Below, piece after piece: positions 1-7,068 of a stretch of 27,206 nt of DNA. The position numbers and the translations under genes are program-made. Positions within the stretch are counted from its first letter, which is position 1; every line of letters begins with the position of its first letter. The stretch lies in NCBI GenBank assembly GCA_003647765.1, contig QMNM01000002.1, forward strand, positions 1 to 27,206, read 5' to 3'. Source of the DNA: Candidatus Cloacimonadota bacterium (lineage in GTDB: Bacteria; Cloacimonadota; Cloacimonadia; JGIOTU-2; B8-G9). The notes below the pieces were generated by a model. It was not told the origin of the DNA and did no database searches. It worked only from the letters and a program-made list of their open reading frames with translations.

Positions 1-261
1 GATGTTATTATCTGCCGATGCGAAAGGGTTACAGCAGGAGAGATTAGAAAATGGATAAAAAAAGGCATTACTGATATGAATCAATTAAAAGAACTTACTT
101 ATGCAGGAATGGGTGCTTGTGGAAGTAAAACCTGCGAACCTTTGATTTTGCGATTGTATCAAGAAGAGGGCATTCCGTTAGATAAAATAACTTATAATAC
201 CAAAAGACCTTTACTTATGGAAGTCCCTTTGGGAAGATTTGTAAATGAGAATATAGAGTAA
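1..261 (+). CDS. BFD-type [2Fe-2S] subunit or domain, C-terminal end (partial)
   Basis: The reading frame is open from base 1 to a TAA at 259-261, so only the last 86 residues of a longer protein are present. Visible Cys residues at fragment positions 5, 7, 40 and 45 form C-x-C-x32-C-x4-C, the cluster ligand pattern of the BFD-like (bacterioferritin-associated ferredoxin-like) [2Fe-2S] domain. The segment AGMGACGSKTCEPLI is characteristic of this domain at the C-terminus of sarcosine oxidase alpha-like, HcnA-like and glycerol-3-phosphate dehydrogenase-like flavoproteins. The next gene on the same strand encodes a DAO-fold FAD subunit, so the pair is probably part of one amino-acid or amine dehydrogenase that passes electrons through this cluster. 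The substrate cannot be told. An ATG at 76 lies inside the domain, after the first two Cys, and is not a plausible start. Confidence 0.85.
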   Translation, partial: DVIICRCERVTAGEIRKWIKKGITDMNQLKELTYAGMGACGSKTCEPLILRLYQEEGIPLDKITYNTKRPLLMEVPLGRFVNENIE

Positions 262-270
262 TAACACGCA

Positions 271-301
271 AAAGAACACTGGTAAGGAATTAAAAATAAC
301 T
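271..301 (+). repeat. Direct repeat, copy 1
   Basis: AAGAACACTGGTAAGGAATT and the following A/T-rich bases match positions 522-551 (AAGAACACTGATAAAAAATT), with a few substitutions and one single-base indel. The two copies bracket the hairpins at 408-468. No transposase is present and the function is unknown. Confidence 0.5.
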
Positions 302-407
302 AATTACAAATGTCTAATAAAATATCAAAATCCAAATTTCTAATGATGAACTACTGCAGTGTTACTTTAATTCTGATAAATTATGATATTTTGAAAAGGT
401 ATGGAAG

Positions 408-427
408 CCCACGATTTTAATCGTGGG
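408..427. repeat. REP-like hairpin
   Basis: CCCACGAT-TTTA-ATCGTGGG is a perfect 8-bp stem with a 4-base loop. No T tract follows, so it is not a typical intrinsic terminator for the upstream gene. A second hairpin with the same TTTA loop lies at 453-468, which suggests a composite palindromic element. Confidence 0.65.
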
Positions 428-452
428 TATCGTAAACAAATAACTCATATAT

Positions 453-468
453 AACCATTTTAATGGTT
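453..468. repeat. Small hairpin with TTTA loop
   Basis: AACCAT-TTTA-ATGGTT is a perfect 6-bp stem with the same loop sequence as the hairpin at 408-427, from which it is separated by 25 bases. The TTGAAACGGTTATGC that follows may be a diverged further arm. Confidence 0.5.
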
Positions 469-521
469 TTAAAACCCTTGAAACGGTTATGCATACATCG
501 GATTACATTTATTCCACAACT

Positions 522-551
522 GAAGAACACTGATAAAAAATTAAAATTACT
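522..551 (+). repeat. Direct repeat, copy 2
   Basis: Diverged copy of 271-301; see that entry. It ends about 70 bases before the start of the FAD oxidoreductase gene. Confidence 0.5.
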
Positions 552-622
552 CCGTGTTTTCTGTGTCTCTGTGGTTGCTTTGGCAGTGTTTTTCCGTGTC
601 GGATTAATCCATAGGAGAACAG

Positions 623-1777
623 ATGAGTAATAATTATGATGTAATTGTTATAGGTGCTGGTTCTGTTGGAGTGCCTACTGCTTTATTATTAAGTCAAAAA
701 AAATTAAGAGTATTAGTTATTGATAAAAACAGTTCACCCGGTCAGGGACAGAACAAAAAAGCAATTGGTGGCATTAGAGCAACTCATTCTGATAAAGGAA
801 AAATTCTGACATCCTTGCGTAGTATTGAGTTTTTCTCCACTTGGCAAGATAAATATGGAGATGACATTGACTGGATGTCAAATGGATATTCCTTTCCAGC
901 TTATAATGAGCAAGATGAGAAAATGCTGAAGGACTTATTGGAAATCCAGCAATCTTTTGGATTAAACATAAAATGGATAAGTGCAGAGGAATATCAGAAA
1001 CTTGTGCCAGGTATCAATCCAGATGGCTTACGAGGTTCTACTTATTCTCCAGAAGATGGCAGTGCTTCGCCTTTTAAGGCAATAAATGCTTTCTATTTCA
1101 AAAGTATAGACTTCGGATGTGAGTATAAATTTGATGAACAGGTAATAAGTATTGGTATTGAGCATAACAAGGTTAAAAGCGTAAGCACTGATAAGGGAAA
1201 ATATTTCTGTGATTATATTGTAAATGCAGGTGGTAATAATGCAAAGGATATTGGACTAATGATTGGCATTGATATACCAGTAAAGCCAGATAGTCATGAA
1301 GCCGCAATAACAGAGAGAGTAAAACCATTTTTTAAGCCGATGGTAGTGGATATGCGTCCTGCGACAGGCTCAAAGAATTACTACTTTTATCAGAGTAAGC
1401 GTGGGCAGATTGTTTTTTGCATTACACCAGAACCACCATTTTATGGAACTGATAGTCGTTCAACTTCTGTTTTTCTGCCACAAGTAGCAAAAAGGATGAT
1501 AGAATTATTCCCTAGATTGAAGAATATCAAAGTTCGGCGTACTTGGCGTGGACAGTATCCAATGTCTCCTGATGGATTTCCTATTGTAGGCGAACTGAAA
1601 GAGGTGAAAGGATTTATCAATGCTGTTGGAATGTGTGGACAAGGATTTATGTTGGGACCAGGAATAGGGAACTTAATTACAAGAATTATCACAAACAATC
1701 TGACGAAAGATGATAATGATATACTATATAATTTCAGTTTATACCGTGATTTTTCCGGAACTGAAAAGTTTAAATAG
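623..1777 (+). CDS. FAD-dependent oxidoreductase, DAO (D-amino-acid oxidase) family
   Basis: This 384-residue protein begins with the dinucleotide-binding fold VIVIGAGSVGVPTALLLSQ (GxGxxG near residues 10-15), followed by the acidic end of the second strand in VLVIDK. Near the C-terminus, MSPDGFPIVGELKEVKGF and the Gly-rich GMCGQGFMLGPGIG (about residues 340-360) match the conserved FAD-contacting end of sarcosine oxidase beta, glycine oxidase and D-proline or hydroxyproline dehydrogenase beta subunits. These enzymes oxidise the C-N bond of a secondary or primary amine. Length is normal for a beta-type subunit. AGGAG at 613-617, six bases before ATG, supports the start. The upstream [2Fe-2S] gene suggests a multi-subunit dehydrogenase rather than an oxygen-using oxidase. 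Substrate unknown. The product is likely cytoplasmic, as no signal peptide is seen. Confidence 0.88.
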   Translation: MSNNYDVIVIGAGSVGVPTALLLSQKKLRVLVIDKNSSPGQGQNKKAIGGIRATHSDKGKILTSLRSIEFFSTWQDKYGDDIDWMSNGYSFPAYNEQDEKMLKDLLEIQQSFGLNIKWISAEEYQKLVPGINPDGLRGSTYSPEDGSASPFKAINAFYFKSIDFGCEYKFDEQVISIGIEHNKVKSVSTDKGKYFCDYIVNAGGNNAKDIGLMIGIDIPVKPDSHEAAITERVKPFFKPMVVDMRPATGSKNYYFYQSKRGQIVFCITPEPPFYGTDSRSTSVFLPQVAKRMIELFPRLKNIKVRRTWRGQYPMSPDGFPIVGELKEVKGFINAVGMCGQGFMLGPGIGNLITRIITNNLTKDDNDILYNFSLYRDFSGTEKFK

Positions 1778-1809
1778 ATAGCCGCAAATTGCTTACTTTT
1801 ACTTAAAAT

Positions 1810-2049
1810 ATGCTAACGATAAAATGTGCTAAGTGCAGAAGGAAGATTTTTAGATATTTAAAGATAGGTAAAGGCAAACTATGGCATTGCTGGAATGATA
1901 GAATAATTAAGGATTACAGCATTCATAATGGAAATGAGATAAGATGTCAATGTGGGAATTTAATCGGTATTGATGAAGGAAAATGGATTAAATTGAAACA
2001 GTACTCTTTTATATGTTCAGGCACAAAAAATAGAAGTATTCGCAAATAA
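1810..2049 (+). CDS. Small zinc-ribbon protein
   Basis: A 79-residue basic protein with an N-terminal CAKCRRK (CxxC) and a second pair CQC near residues 47-49; further Cys residues lie between and after (HCWND, FICSG). The opening IKCAKCRRKIFRYLKIGKGK and the central HCWNDRI resemble a family of small conserved zinc-ribbon proteins of unknown role; zinc binding is inferred from the Cys spacing. It starts 32 bases after the FAD gene, so co-transcription is possible. It ends 18 bases from the convergent TPR gene. No strong Shine-Dalgarno is visible. The function is unknown, and nucleic-acid or protein binding would only be a guess. Confidence 0.7.
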   Translation: MLTIKCAKCRRKIFRYLKIGKGKLWHCWNDRIIKDYSIHNGNEIRCQCGNLIGIDEGKWIKLKQYSFICSGTKNRSIRK

Positions 2050-2067
2050 TTATCACAAATTCTATTG

Positions 2068-3168
2068 CTATTTATCATGGTCCTGTTCTGATAATTGCCG
2101 AATAATCTCAAATGCTTTCTCATTTTCATTATTATCTATATACAAATTTGATAAGGAATGCAACGCATTAGTGCACCATTCTTTATAATTATGAAATTCA
2201 TTGATAATAAAAAGAAAAGTGAATTCCGCAGAATCAAAATCATTTAACTGTTGATACATTCTACCCTTGTAATATAAAGCGGAAACAATTTGCTCACCAT
2301 TATTTTCATTGATTACATCATTACAAAATCTAATGCCCTCAATATAATCTTGAAGTTTTAAATAGCCATCAAAAATCTTTTTATTGTAGTATATTATCTT
2401 ATCTTCAACTTTAGGATATTGCCTTAATATTTGATAAATATTTATCATCTCTTCAAAAACACTAATTTTTTCATAAATATCAGCTAATTGTTGGTATAAC
2501 TTTATACTTGTTTCAGTTGTATCTTGCTCAATCAAATTTACTAATAAATTGATAGCGAGGCGATAATCTAAATCTGCAAGATAATTATCTACCTTACATT
2601 GATATGCATCGTCAATAAGTTGGCTATCAGGAAAATTCTTAATTAGTGTGTCTAAAATGCTAATACTTTTGTTATAATTTTTCTGTTTATTATAAAGTAT
2701 TGCAATTTTATAATATAAACTGTCCAAAGTTAGTTGTTGAGAGTGAACTTCGGAGTCCTGTAAGGAATATTTATTTATCAATATCCTGTATTCTGTAATA
2801 GCCCTATCATACTGTTTAAGTTGCTCAAAGAATAAAGCAATCTTATACCGAAATTCAGGCACTTTTGCACTATTTGGGAACTTCTGGATAAAATTAAAAT
2901 AGACCTGTGTTGGACTTTCATAGTTTCCTAAACAATAATTACATTGTTCAATTTGCAAATAGATTTTTTCTTTCTCTTCTTGATTGGTCAATTTGGGAAA
3001 TAATTTTGAATAATACAATTTTGCTTTAGAATAGTTCTTTTGTGAAAAATACAAATTACCCAATTTTTTTAATGAATTATAAGATAAACTATCTTCTTTA
3101 ACTTTTACTTGTGCAAAAGTAAATTGATAAATAAGCAGGATAATTAGAAATAACAATAATTTTTTCAT
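2068..3168 (-). CDS. Exported tetratricopeptide-repeat protein
   Basis: This 366-residue protein has a clear signal peptide: KK, then a hydrophobic stretch, ending FTFAQ with probable cleavage around residue 20. The mature part is a series of TPR-like helical pairs, for example LYFSQKNYSKAKLYYSKLFP, FEQLKQYDRAITEYRILI, YNKQKNYNKSISILDTLIK and ALYYKGRMYQQLNDFDSAEF. The arrangement resembles YbgF/BamD-type periplasmic TPR proteins, which act as scaffolds in the envelope, but no specific partner can be named. No N-terminal lipobox is visible. The start codon is only 6 bases from a repeat-family hairpin (3175-3213), and no Shine-Dalgarno is evident. It is divergent from tsaC. Confidence 0.8.
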   Translation of the reverse strand: MKKLLLFLIILLIYQFTFAQVKVKEDSLSYNSLKKLGNLYFSQKNYSKAKLYYSKLFPKLTNQEEKEKIYLQIEQCNYCLGNYESPTQVYFNFIQKFPNSAKVPEFRYKIALFFEQLKQYDRAITEYRILINKYSLQDSEVHSQQLTLDSLYYKIAILYNKQKNYNKSISILDTLIKNFPDSQLIDDAYQCKVDNYLADLDYRLAINLLVNLIEQDTTETSIKLYQQLADIYEKISVFEEMINIYQILRQYPKVEDKIIYYNKKIFDGYLKLQDYIEGIRFCNDVINENNGEQIVSALYYKGRMYQQLNDFDSAEFTFLFIINEFHNYKEWCTNALHSLSNLYIDNNENEKAFEIIRQLSEQDHDK

Positions 3169-3174
3169 AATTGT

Positions 3175-3213
3175 GAAAGCTGACTCGAGTTCAAAGAACC
3201 AGAATTGAGTTTC
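3175..3213. repeat. Dispersed 18-base-arm hairpin, copy A (diverged)
   Basis: GAAAGCTGACTCGAGTTC, loop AAA, then GAACCAGAATTGAGTTTC. It is a decayed relative of the well-paired copy at 27052-27090 and of the copy at 18308-18346. It fills more than half of the 74-base gap between the divergent TPR and tsaC genes, so it overlaps whatever promoters or leaders they use. Confidence 0.8.
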
Positions 3214-3242
3214 TATTTCTTTGTATGATTTAGTGGCTAAAA

Positions 3243-3869
3243 ATGAATACCAAACTAATAAAATTTAATAAAGATTATACTTCAAAAGAGATAAGAGAGT
3301 GTGCTGATATTTTATTACAAAATAAGGTCTTGATTCATCCCACAGAAAATCTTTATGGATTTGGGAGTATAATTTCCAACCAAAAAGGAATTGATAATAT
3401 TATTAAATTAAAGAAAAGGCAAAAGCCACACAGATTTATCATCCTAATTAGCAATTATTCACAATTAAGCAGATTAGCATTTGTTAAATCAAATTTGGAA
3501 TATGCGCTAATGCAAAAATTCTGGCCAGGGTCCCTTACAATTATATTTAAGGCCAATCCTAATTTGAATAATAAATATAGTTATAATAGTACTGTTGCCG
3601 TAAGAATGGTAGGAAATGAGATTACCAGAAAAATTATTGATTATATAGACATTCCGATAATAAGCACCAGTTTAAATAAATCTGGCGAGATCCCTATCAA
3701 TTCAGTATATGAAATTGTAAGACGATTTTCAGGCAAAGTCGGTGGCATTGCTATTGATAATATTCATCATTTCCAAAATATAGCATCTACTGTGGTTCAA
3801 ATCAAAAAAGATAAAATTTATGTTTTAAGAAGAGGAGCAATTGATGAAAATGAACTTTATAAAATATAG
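3243..3869 (+). CDS. tsaC: L-threonylcarbamoyladenylate synthase (Sua5/YrdC family)
   Basis: This 208-residue protein of the YrdC fold makes threonylcarbamoyl-AMP from threonine, bicarbonate and ATP, the first step of the t6A37 modification of ANN-decoding tRNAs. Visible family motifs are HPTENLYGFG (counterpart of the usual PTDTVYGLG), KLKKRQKPHRFIILIS (KxR...P ATP-binding stretch), FWPGSLTIIF, VAVRMVGN and ISTSLNKSGEIP. The length fits the short TsaC/YrdC form without the extra Sua5 C-terminal domain. The ATG at 3243 lacks an obvious Shine-Dalgarno. The TsaB, TsaD and TsaE partners are not in the window. Confidence 0.92.
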   Translation: MNTKLIKFNKDYTSKEIRECADILLQNKVLIHPTENLYGFGSIISNQKGIDNIIKLKKRQKPHRFIILISNYSQLSRLAFVKSNLEYALMQKFWPGSLTIIFKANPNLNNKYSYNSTVAVRMVGNEITRKIIDYIDIPIISTSLNKSGEIPINSVYEIVRRFSGKVGGIAIDNIHHFQNIASTVVQIKKDKIYVLRRGAIDENELYKI

Positions 3870-3884
3870 TTAAACTAAATTTTT

Positions 3885-3932
3885 TTGCCACAAAATTTCA
3901 GGTAAAAAAACAAAAAGATATCAGACACTGTT
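3885..3932 (+). repeat. Dispersed GCCACAAAAT element, copy D1
   Basis: TTGCCACAAAATTTCAGG, then a run of A, then ACAAAAAGATATCAGACACT. It matches copies at 4509-4550 and 18224-18270 (same orientation) and 10657-10749 and 15212-15248 (reverse orientation). It occupies most of the gap between the convergent tsaC gene and the metal-binding protein gene, and ends exactly one base before the latter's stop codon. Confidence 0.75.
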
Positions 3933-4415
3933 CTATCCGTGAAAAATTCTATCAGCAAGTGTATGGAATAAACAAGGTAAATATATACCGATAATGACTG
4001 TTATCAGTACCTTCCATCCGAAACTATCAAGATTTATGCTGATATCTATATTTAGAATACCTATCTTTTTTAGAACAATCAATGGCAATAGTATAATCAA
4101 AAGTAAGTATATAATCCTTGTTAATGGACCAAAAATAATAGAATGAGAAATGCCTCTATGTTTAAATACAGAAGTATACGGCACCCAAATAAATCCAAAA
4201 ATTCCCCAGTTTTTTTTGCATTCATTTTTTTTTAGATCCAAATCAGGAGATAGAAAATAATTTGAAAATATATAACTAGCAGTAAAAATCAGCAATAAAA
4301 TGTTAAGTGCTGGACTTATTATTTTTTCAAGACGATGGAAAAAAATTAAGATTATAGCCAGACATATAAAGTACATTACAAAATTTATTTTATTATGAGC
4401 TCTCCAATTAGGCAT
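3933..4415 (-). CDS. Predicted membrane metal-binding protein, DUF2227-like
   Basis: About 160 residues when started at the ATG at 4413-4415 (MPNWRAHNKIN). An upstream ATG at 4470-4472 would add 19 residues, but the internal start is preceded by AAGGGA at good spacing, and homologues of this family typically begin with a short polar HxxxN-like segment. Hydrophobic segments predict about four membrane helices. Conserved-looking polar motifs are AHNKIN near the N-terminus, LSPDLDL, and KHRGISHS; this His/Asp set suggests a metal-dependent hydrolase-like site as in the YdjM/DUF2227 type families. The family assignment rests on motif recognition only, and the reaction is unknown. It converges with tsaC. 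Confidence 0.7.
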   Translation of the reverse strand: MPNWRAHNKINFVMYFICLAIILIFFHRLEKIISPALNILLLIFTASYIFSNYFLSPDLDLKKNECKKNWGIFGFIWVPYTSVFKHRGISHSIIFGPLTRIIYLLLIILLPLIVLKKIGILNIDISINLDSFGWKVLITVIIGIYLPCLFHTLADRIFHG

Positions 4416-4760
4416 ATTTTTTCCCTTATTATAATTAGAGAAATTTAAAAAATGCATTAACAAGATTGTCAATATTTCTTTATGGGACTTCTTTATTTCA
4501 TAATTTCTTTAGCCACAAAATTATACGAAAAAAGATATCAAACACTGTTTTACTATTTTGATAAAAAGAACAAAAAACTTTACTAAAAAAGATTGAAATG
4601 TGTTTTTTGGAAAAAATGATTTAGCCAATTAAATAAAAAGAAATAGCATAGTGAATAACGTTGACCAAATCTGCTGAATGACTCTGATAAGAAATTATAA
4701 AAAAATAAAAAAGTTTCACTGGTATTTTCCAGTGGCGAATTAAATTCACGGGAGAGTTGA
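4416..4760. other. Gene-free divergent region upstream of bamA
   Basis: This 345-base AT-rich gap lies between the divergent DUF2227-like gene and bamA. It contains repeat copy D2 (4509-4550). The last 15 bases carry GGGAGAG ahead of the bamA ATG, which can serve as the ribosome-binding site. A 73-residue antisense ORF here has no family features and overlaps the bamA start. No clear promoter or terminator was found. Confidence 0.5.
4509..4550 (+). repeat. Dispersed GCCACAAAAT element, copy D2
   Basis: TTAGCCACAAAATTATACGA, then AAAAAGATATCAAACACTGT. It is the same element as D1 (3885-3932) but lacks the internal CACAAAAA stretch present in D3 (18224-18270), so it is a shortened copy. Confidence 0.7.
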
Positions 4761-7019
4761 ATGTTTAATTTACGCATACTTAAATACATAGTGATTAGTA
4801 TCATTATTTTGGTATATAGTTCAATTTTTTGTCAGGAATATCAATTGATAACAGATATTGAGATTCAAGGCACAATCAATGTGTCAGAAGAATTGATAAA
4901 ATCAGCATCTGGAATTAGATTGGGTGATATTTATGATGAGAAAGAATCTGGAAAAATAATACACAATATCTACAATTTGCATTTATTCAAAGATATTACG
5001 ATAGAAAAAGTATCAGAACAAGATGGCATTAAACTAATTATCAAAGTAGTAGAAAATCCAATTATAGATGAAGTAATTATCTCTGGCAATAAGAAGATAA
5101 GCAGAGAAAAAATAAGAGAAATTGTAAATGTATCAAAAGGAGATTATTGGTCTGATTATATGGCTTTTAATGTTCGTCGTAAAATTTTAGATGAATATTA
5201 TAAAAAAGGTTATCATCTTGCAGATGTGAGTTTTTCGCATGAGCAGTTGTCTAAAAATCATATAATTTTAGTTATCAATATTTACGAGGGAGAAAAAGTA
5301 TCTGTTAACACACTAAGTTTTTATGGCAATGAGAAACTAACAGATAAGCAATTAAGAAAAGTAATGAACACGAGACAAAAGGGTTTTTTACATTCAGGAA
5401 AATTTAATAATGAGGAGTTTGAGGAGGACTTGAAAAAGATTAGTGATTTATACAAAAATAAGGGCTTTATTGATGCAAAAGTTATTGACTATAATATTAG
5501 TTATAAGGATGTTAAAAGTATAGATATTACAATAAATATATCCGAAGGTAAGCGATATAAAATTGGTAATATTTCTGTAGATGGTAATACAAGGTTCACA
5601 GATGAGGAAATATTAAGAAATATAAAATTCAAGGAAAATAGTTTTTTTAATCAGAAGGCGTTCAATGAGAAATTGAATCAGATTAATTCAATGTACTATG
5701 AAGAGGGTTATATTTATTCCAGTATTGACAGGAAATTGATAAAAAGTGATGATAGAATTGATATAGAATTACAGATTTATGAGAATACGCGTGCTAAAAT
5801 AAGGAAAATTTTTATTAAAGGAAACAAGAAAACAAAAGAGAAGGTAATTAGGCGACAATTAGCAATTAAGCCAGGTGATTATTTTAGACAATCACTCGTT
5901 TTAAGAAGTCAGAGAAATATTTATAATCTTGGACTGTTCACGCCTGAGATATATCTTGATTACAGACAAATCAATGACAAAGGTGATATTGACCTTATTC
6001 TTAATGTAAATGATAAACAGAGCGGCTCTGTAAATGGTGGTGTTGCTTATAATTCTGTGGATAAAATTATTGGCACAATAAGTTTTTCTCATAATAATAT
6101 ATTAGGTAATGCTTGGCGTGGTGATTTTCAATGGGAGTTTAGCAAAAAAAAACAGGATTTTCAGATTGGTTTTACAAATCCATACTTATGGGACACTTCA
6201 ACTTTATTTGGATTTAATTTATATCATACTCGTCGTAGCTGGTCAGAATCTAATTATAAGATTTATCGTGATGGTGGTTCTATTAGAGTAGGATTGTCCA
6301 TACCATGGCTTGATTATTCCAGAGCAACTTTTAGCTACTCATTATTACAAAAACAATATAAGTTTATTGAAAAATACAATGAAAACGAAGATAGTCCTGA
6401 TCTGAAAAATTTGGTTGATAAAGGAAAACAGGTTTATAGTAGCAGTTCAATAACACTTGTAAGGGATAGTCAGGATAACATATTTCAGCCAACTATGGGT
6501 TCGGTATTTTCTTTATACACTGAGATAGCAGGTGGGCCATTTTTAGGTGACTTCAATTATTTTAAGGAGATTTTTGAGACAAAATGGTTCTTGAAAATGT
6601 TTTGGAAAGTAGCATTAAGATGTAAATGGAGATTAGGTTATATAACTGCTTTTGGTGCGAGTGATGTAGCTCCATTAGATGAAAAATTTTACCCAGGTGG
6701 TACAGGTATTGATGGAGTTCGTGGTTATCCAGACCGCTCTCTTGGTCCAAGAGATGGAGGGAATACAGAGACAATATTTTCTGCTGAATTTGCCGTGCCT
6801 ATTTCCGGTGACCAGGTGATTGGATTATTATTCTTTGATGCTGGAAACGCCTACAAATATGTATCTGATGTAAACCTCTGGGAATTAAAAAAAGGTGCTG
6901 GAATAGGAATTCGTGTTACTACACCATTGGGACTTATTGGATTTGATATGGCTTATGGCTTTGACCGTGGAGAAAAAGGTAAATGGCAATCTCATTTCCA
7001 ATTCGGAACAACATTCTAA
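4761..7019 (+). CDS. bamA: Outer membrane protein assembly factor BamA (Omp85)
   Basis: This 752-residue protein inserts beta-barrel proteins into the outer membrane. It has an N-terminal signal peptide (hydrophobic to about residue 24, ending SSIFCQ). Five POTRA domains can be traced: about 27-100, 101-180, 181-266, 267-345 and 346-422, each with the GNxxxxxxxI / YxxxGY pattern (ISGNKKISREKI, YKKGYHLADV, YKNKGFIDAKV, YYEEGYIYSS). A C-terminal 16-strand barrel region starts at about residue 425. The lid-loop signature VRGY is at residues 653-656, within GVRGYPDRSLGPRDGG. The protein ends with the aromatic FQFGTTF, a typical beta-signal. GGGAGAG lies before the ATG. Full length is normal. The following gene encodes a large secreted protein, 49 bases downstream. 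Confidence 0.95.
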   Translation: MFNLRILKYIVISIIILVYSSIFCQEYQLITDIEIQGTINVSEELIKSASGIRLGDIYDEKESGKIIHNIYNLHLFKDITIEKVSEQDGIKLIIKVVENPIIDEVIISGNKKISREKIREIVNVSKGDYWSDYMAFNVRRKILDEYYKKGYHLADVSFSHEQLSKNHIILVINIYEGEKVSVNTLSFYGNEKLTDKQLRKVMNTRQKGFLHSGKFNNEEFEEDLKKISDLYKNKGFIDAKVIDYNISYKDVKSIDITINISEGKRYKIGNISVDGNTRFTDEEILRNIKFKENSFFNQKAFNEKLNQINSMYYEEGYIYSSIDRKLIKSDDRIDIELQIYENTRAKIRKIFIKGNKKTKEKVIRRQLAIKPGDYFRQSLVLRSQRNIYNLGLFTPEIYLDYRQINDKGDIDLILNVNDKQSGSVNGGVAYNSVDKIIGTISFSHNNILGNAWRGDFQWEFSKKKQDFQIGFTNPYLWDTSTLFGFNLYHTRRSWSESNYKIYRDGGSIRVGLSIPWLDYSRATFSYSLLQKQYKFIEKYNENEDSPDLKNLVDKGKQVYSSSSITLVRDSQDNIFQPTMGSVFSLYTEIAGGPFLGDFNYFKEIFETKWFLKMFWKVALRCKWRLGYITAFGASDVAPLDEKFYPGGTGIDGVRGYPDRSLGPRDGGNTETIFSAEFAVPISGDQVIGLLFFDAGNAYKYVSDVNLWELKKGAGIGIRVTTPLGLIGFDMAYGFDRGEKGKWQSHFQFGTTF

Positions 7020-7030
7020 ATTGCCACAAA

Positions 7031-7056
7031 ATCCCGTAGGGATGAAACATTTATAG
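7031..7056 (+). repeat. REP-like CC-GTA-GG element fused to a ribosome-binding site
   Basis: ATCCC-GTA-GGGAT (7031-7043) is a perfect 5-bp hairpin, followed by GAAACATTTATAG. The 26-base unit matches 27101-27126 at 24 positions. Its last bases (ATAG) run directly into AGGAGG (7055-7060), the Shine-Dalgarno for the ATG at 7069. The preceding TTGCCACAAAAT (7020-7031) is the start of the D-family repeat, so two repeat types are joined here. Confidence 0.75.
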
Positions 7057-7068
7057 GAGGAGTAAATT

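Larger units (their letters stand above)
262..622. other. Gene-free stretch rich in short repeats
   Basis: This 361-base gap holds no credible ORF. It contains two small hairpins (408-427 and 453-468), a diverged direct repeat (271-301 and 522-551), and a TG-rich segment at about 550-600 reading CTGTGTCTCTGTGG. That segment is the complement of the CCACAGAGACACAG-type sequence and resembles the GCCACAAAAT repeats seen elsewhere in the window. A clear Shine-Dalgarno AGGAG lies at 613-617, just before the next gene. No convincing promoter was found. Confidence 0.6.

Noticed and set aside
408-468. Intrinsic terminator after the [2Fe-2S] gene
   Set aside because: The stem is good but lies about 150 bases past the stop and no T tract follows; the repeat interpretation fits better.
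1441-1698. 85-residue antisense ORF inside the FAD oxidoreductase gene
   Set aside because: It lies fully within a well-supported gene, and has no start signal or recognisable motif.
4583-4804. 73-residue minus-strand ORF upstream of bamA
   Set aside because: It overlaps the bamA start, has low-complexity Phe-rich sequence and lacks a ribosome-binding site.
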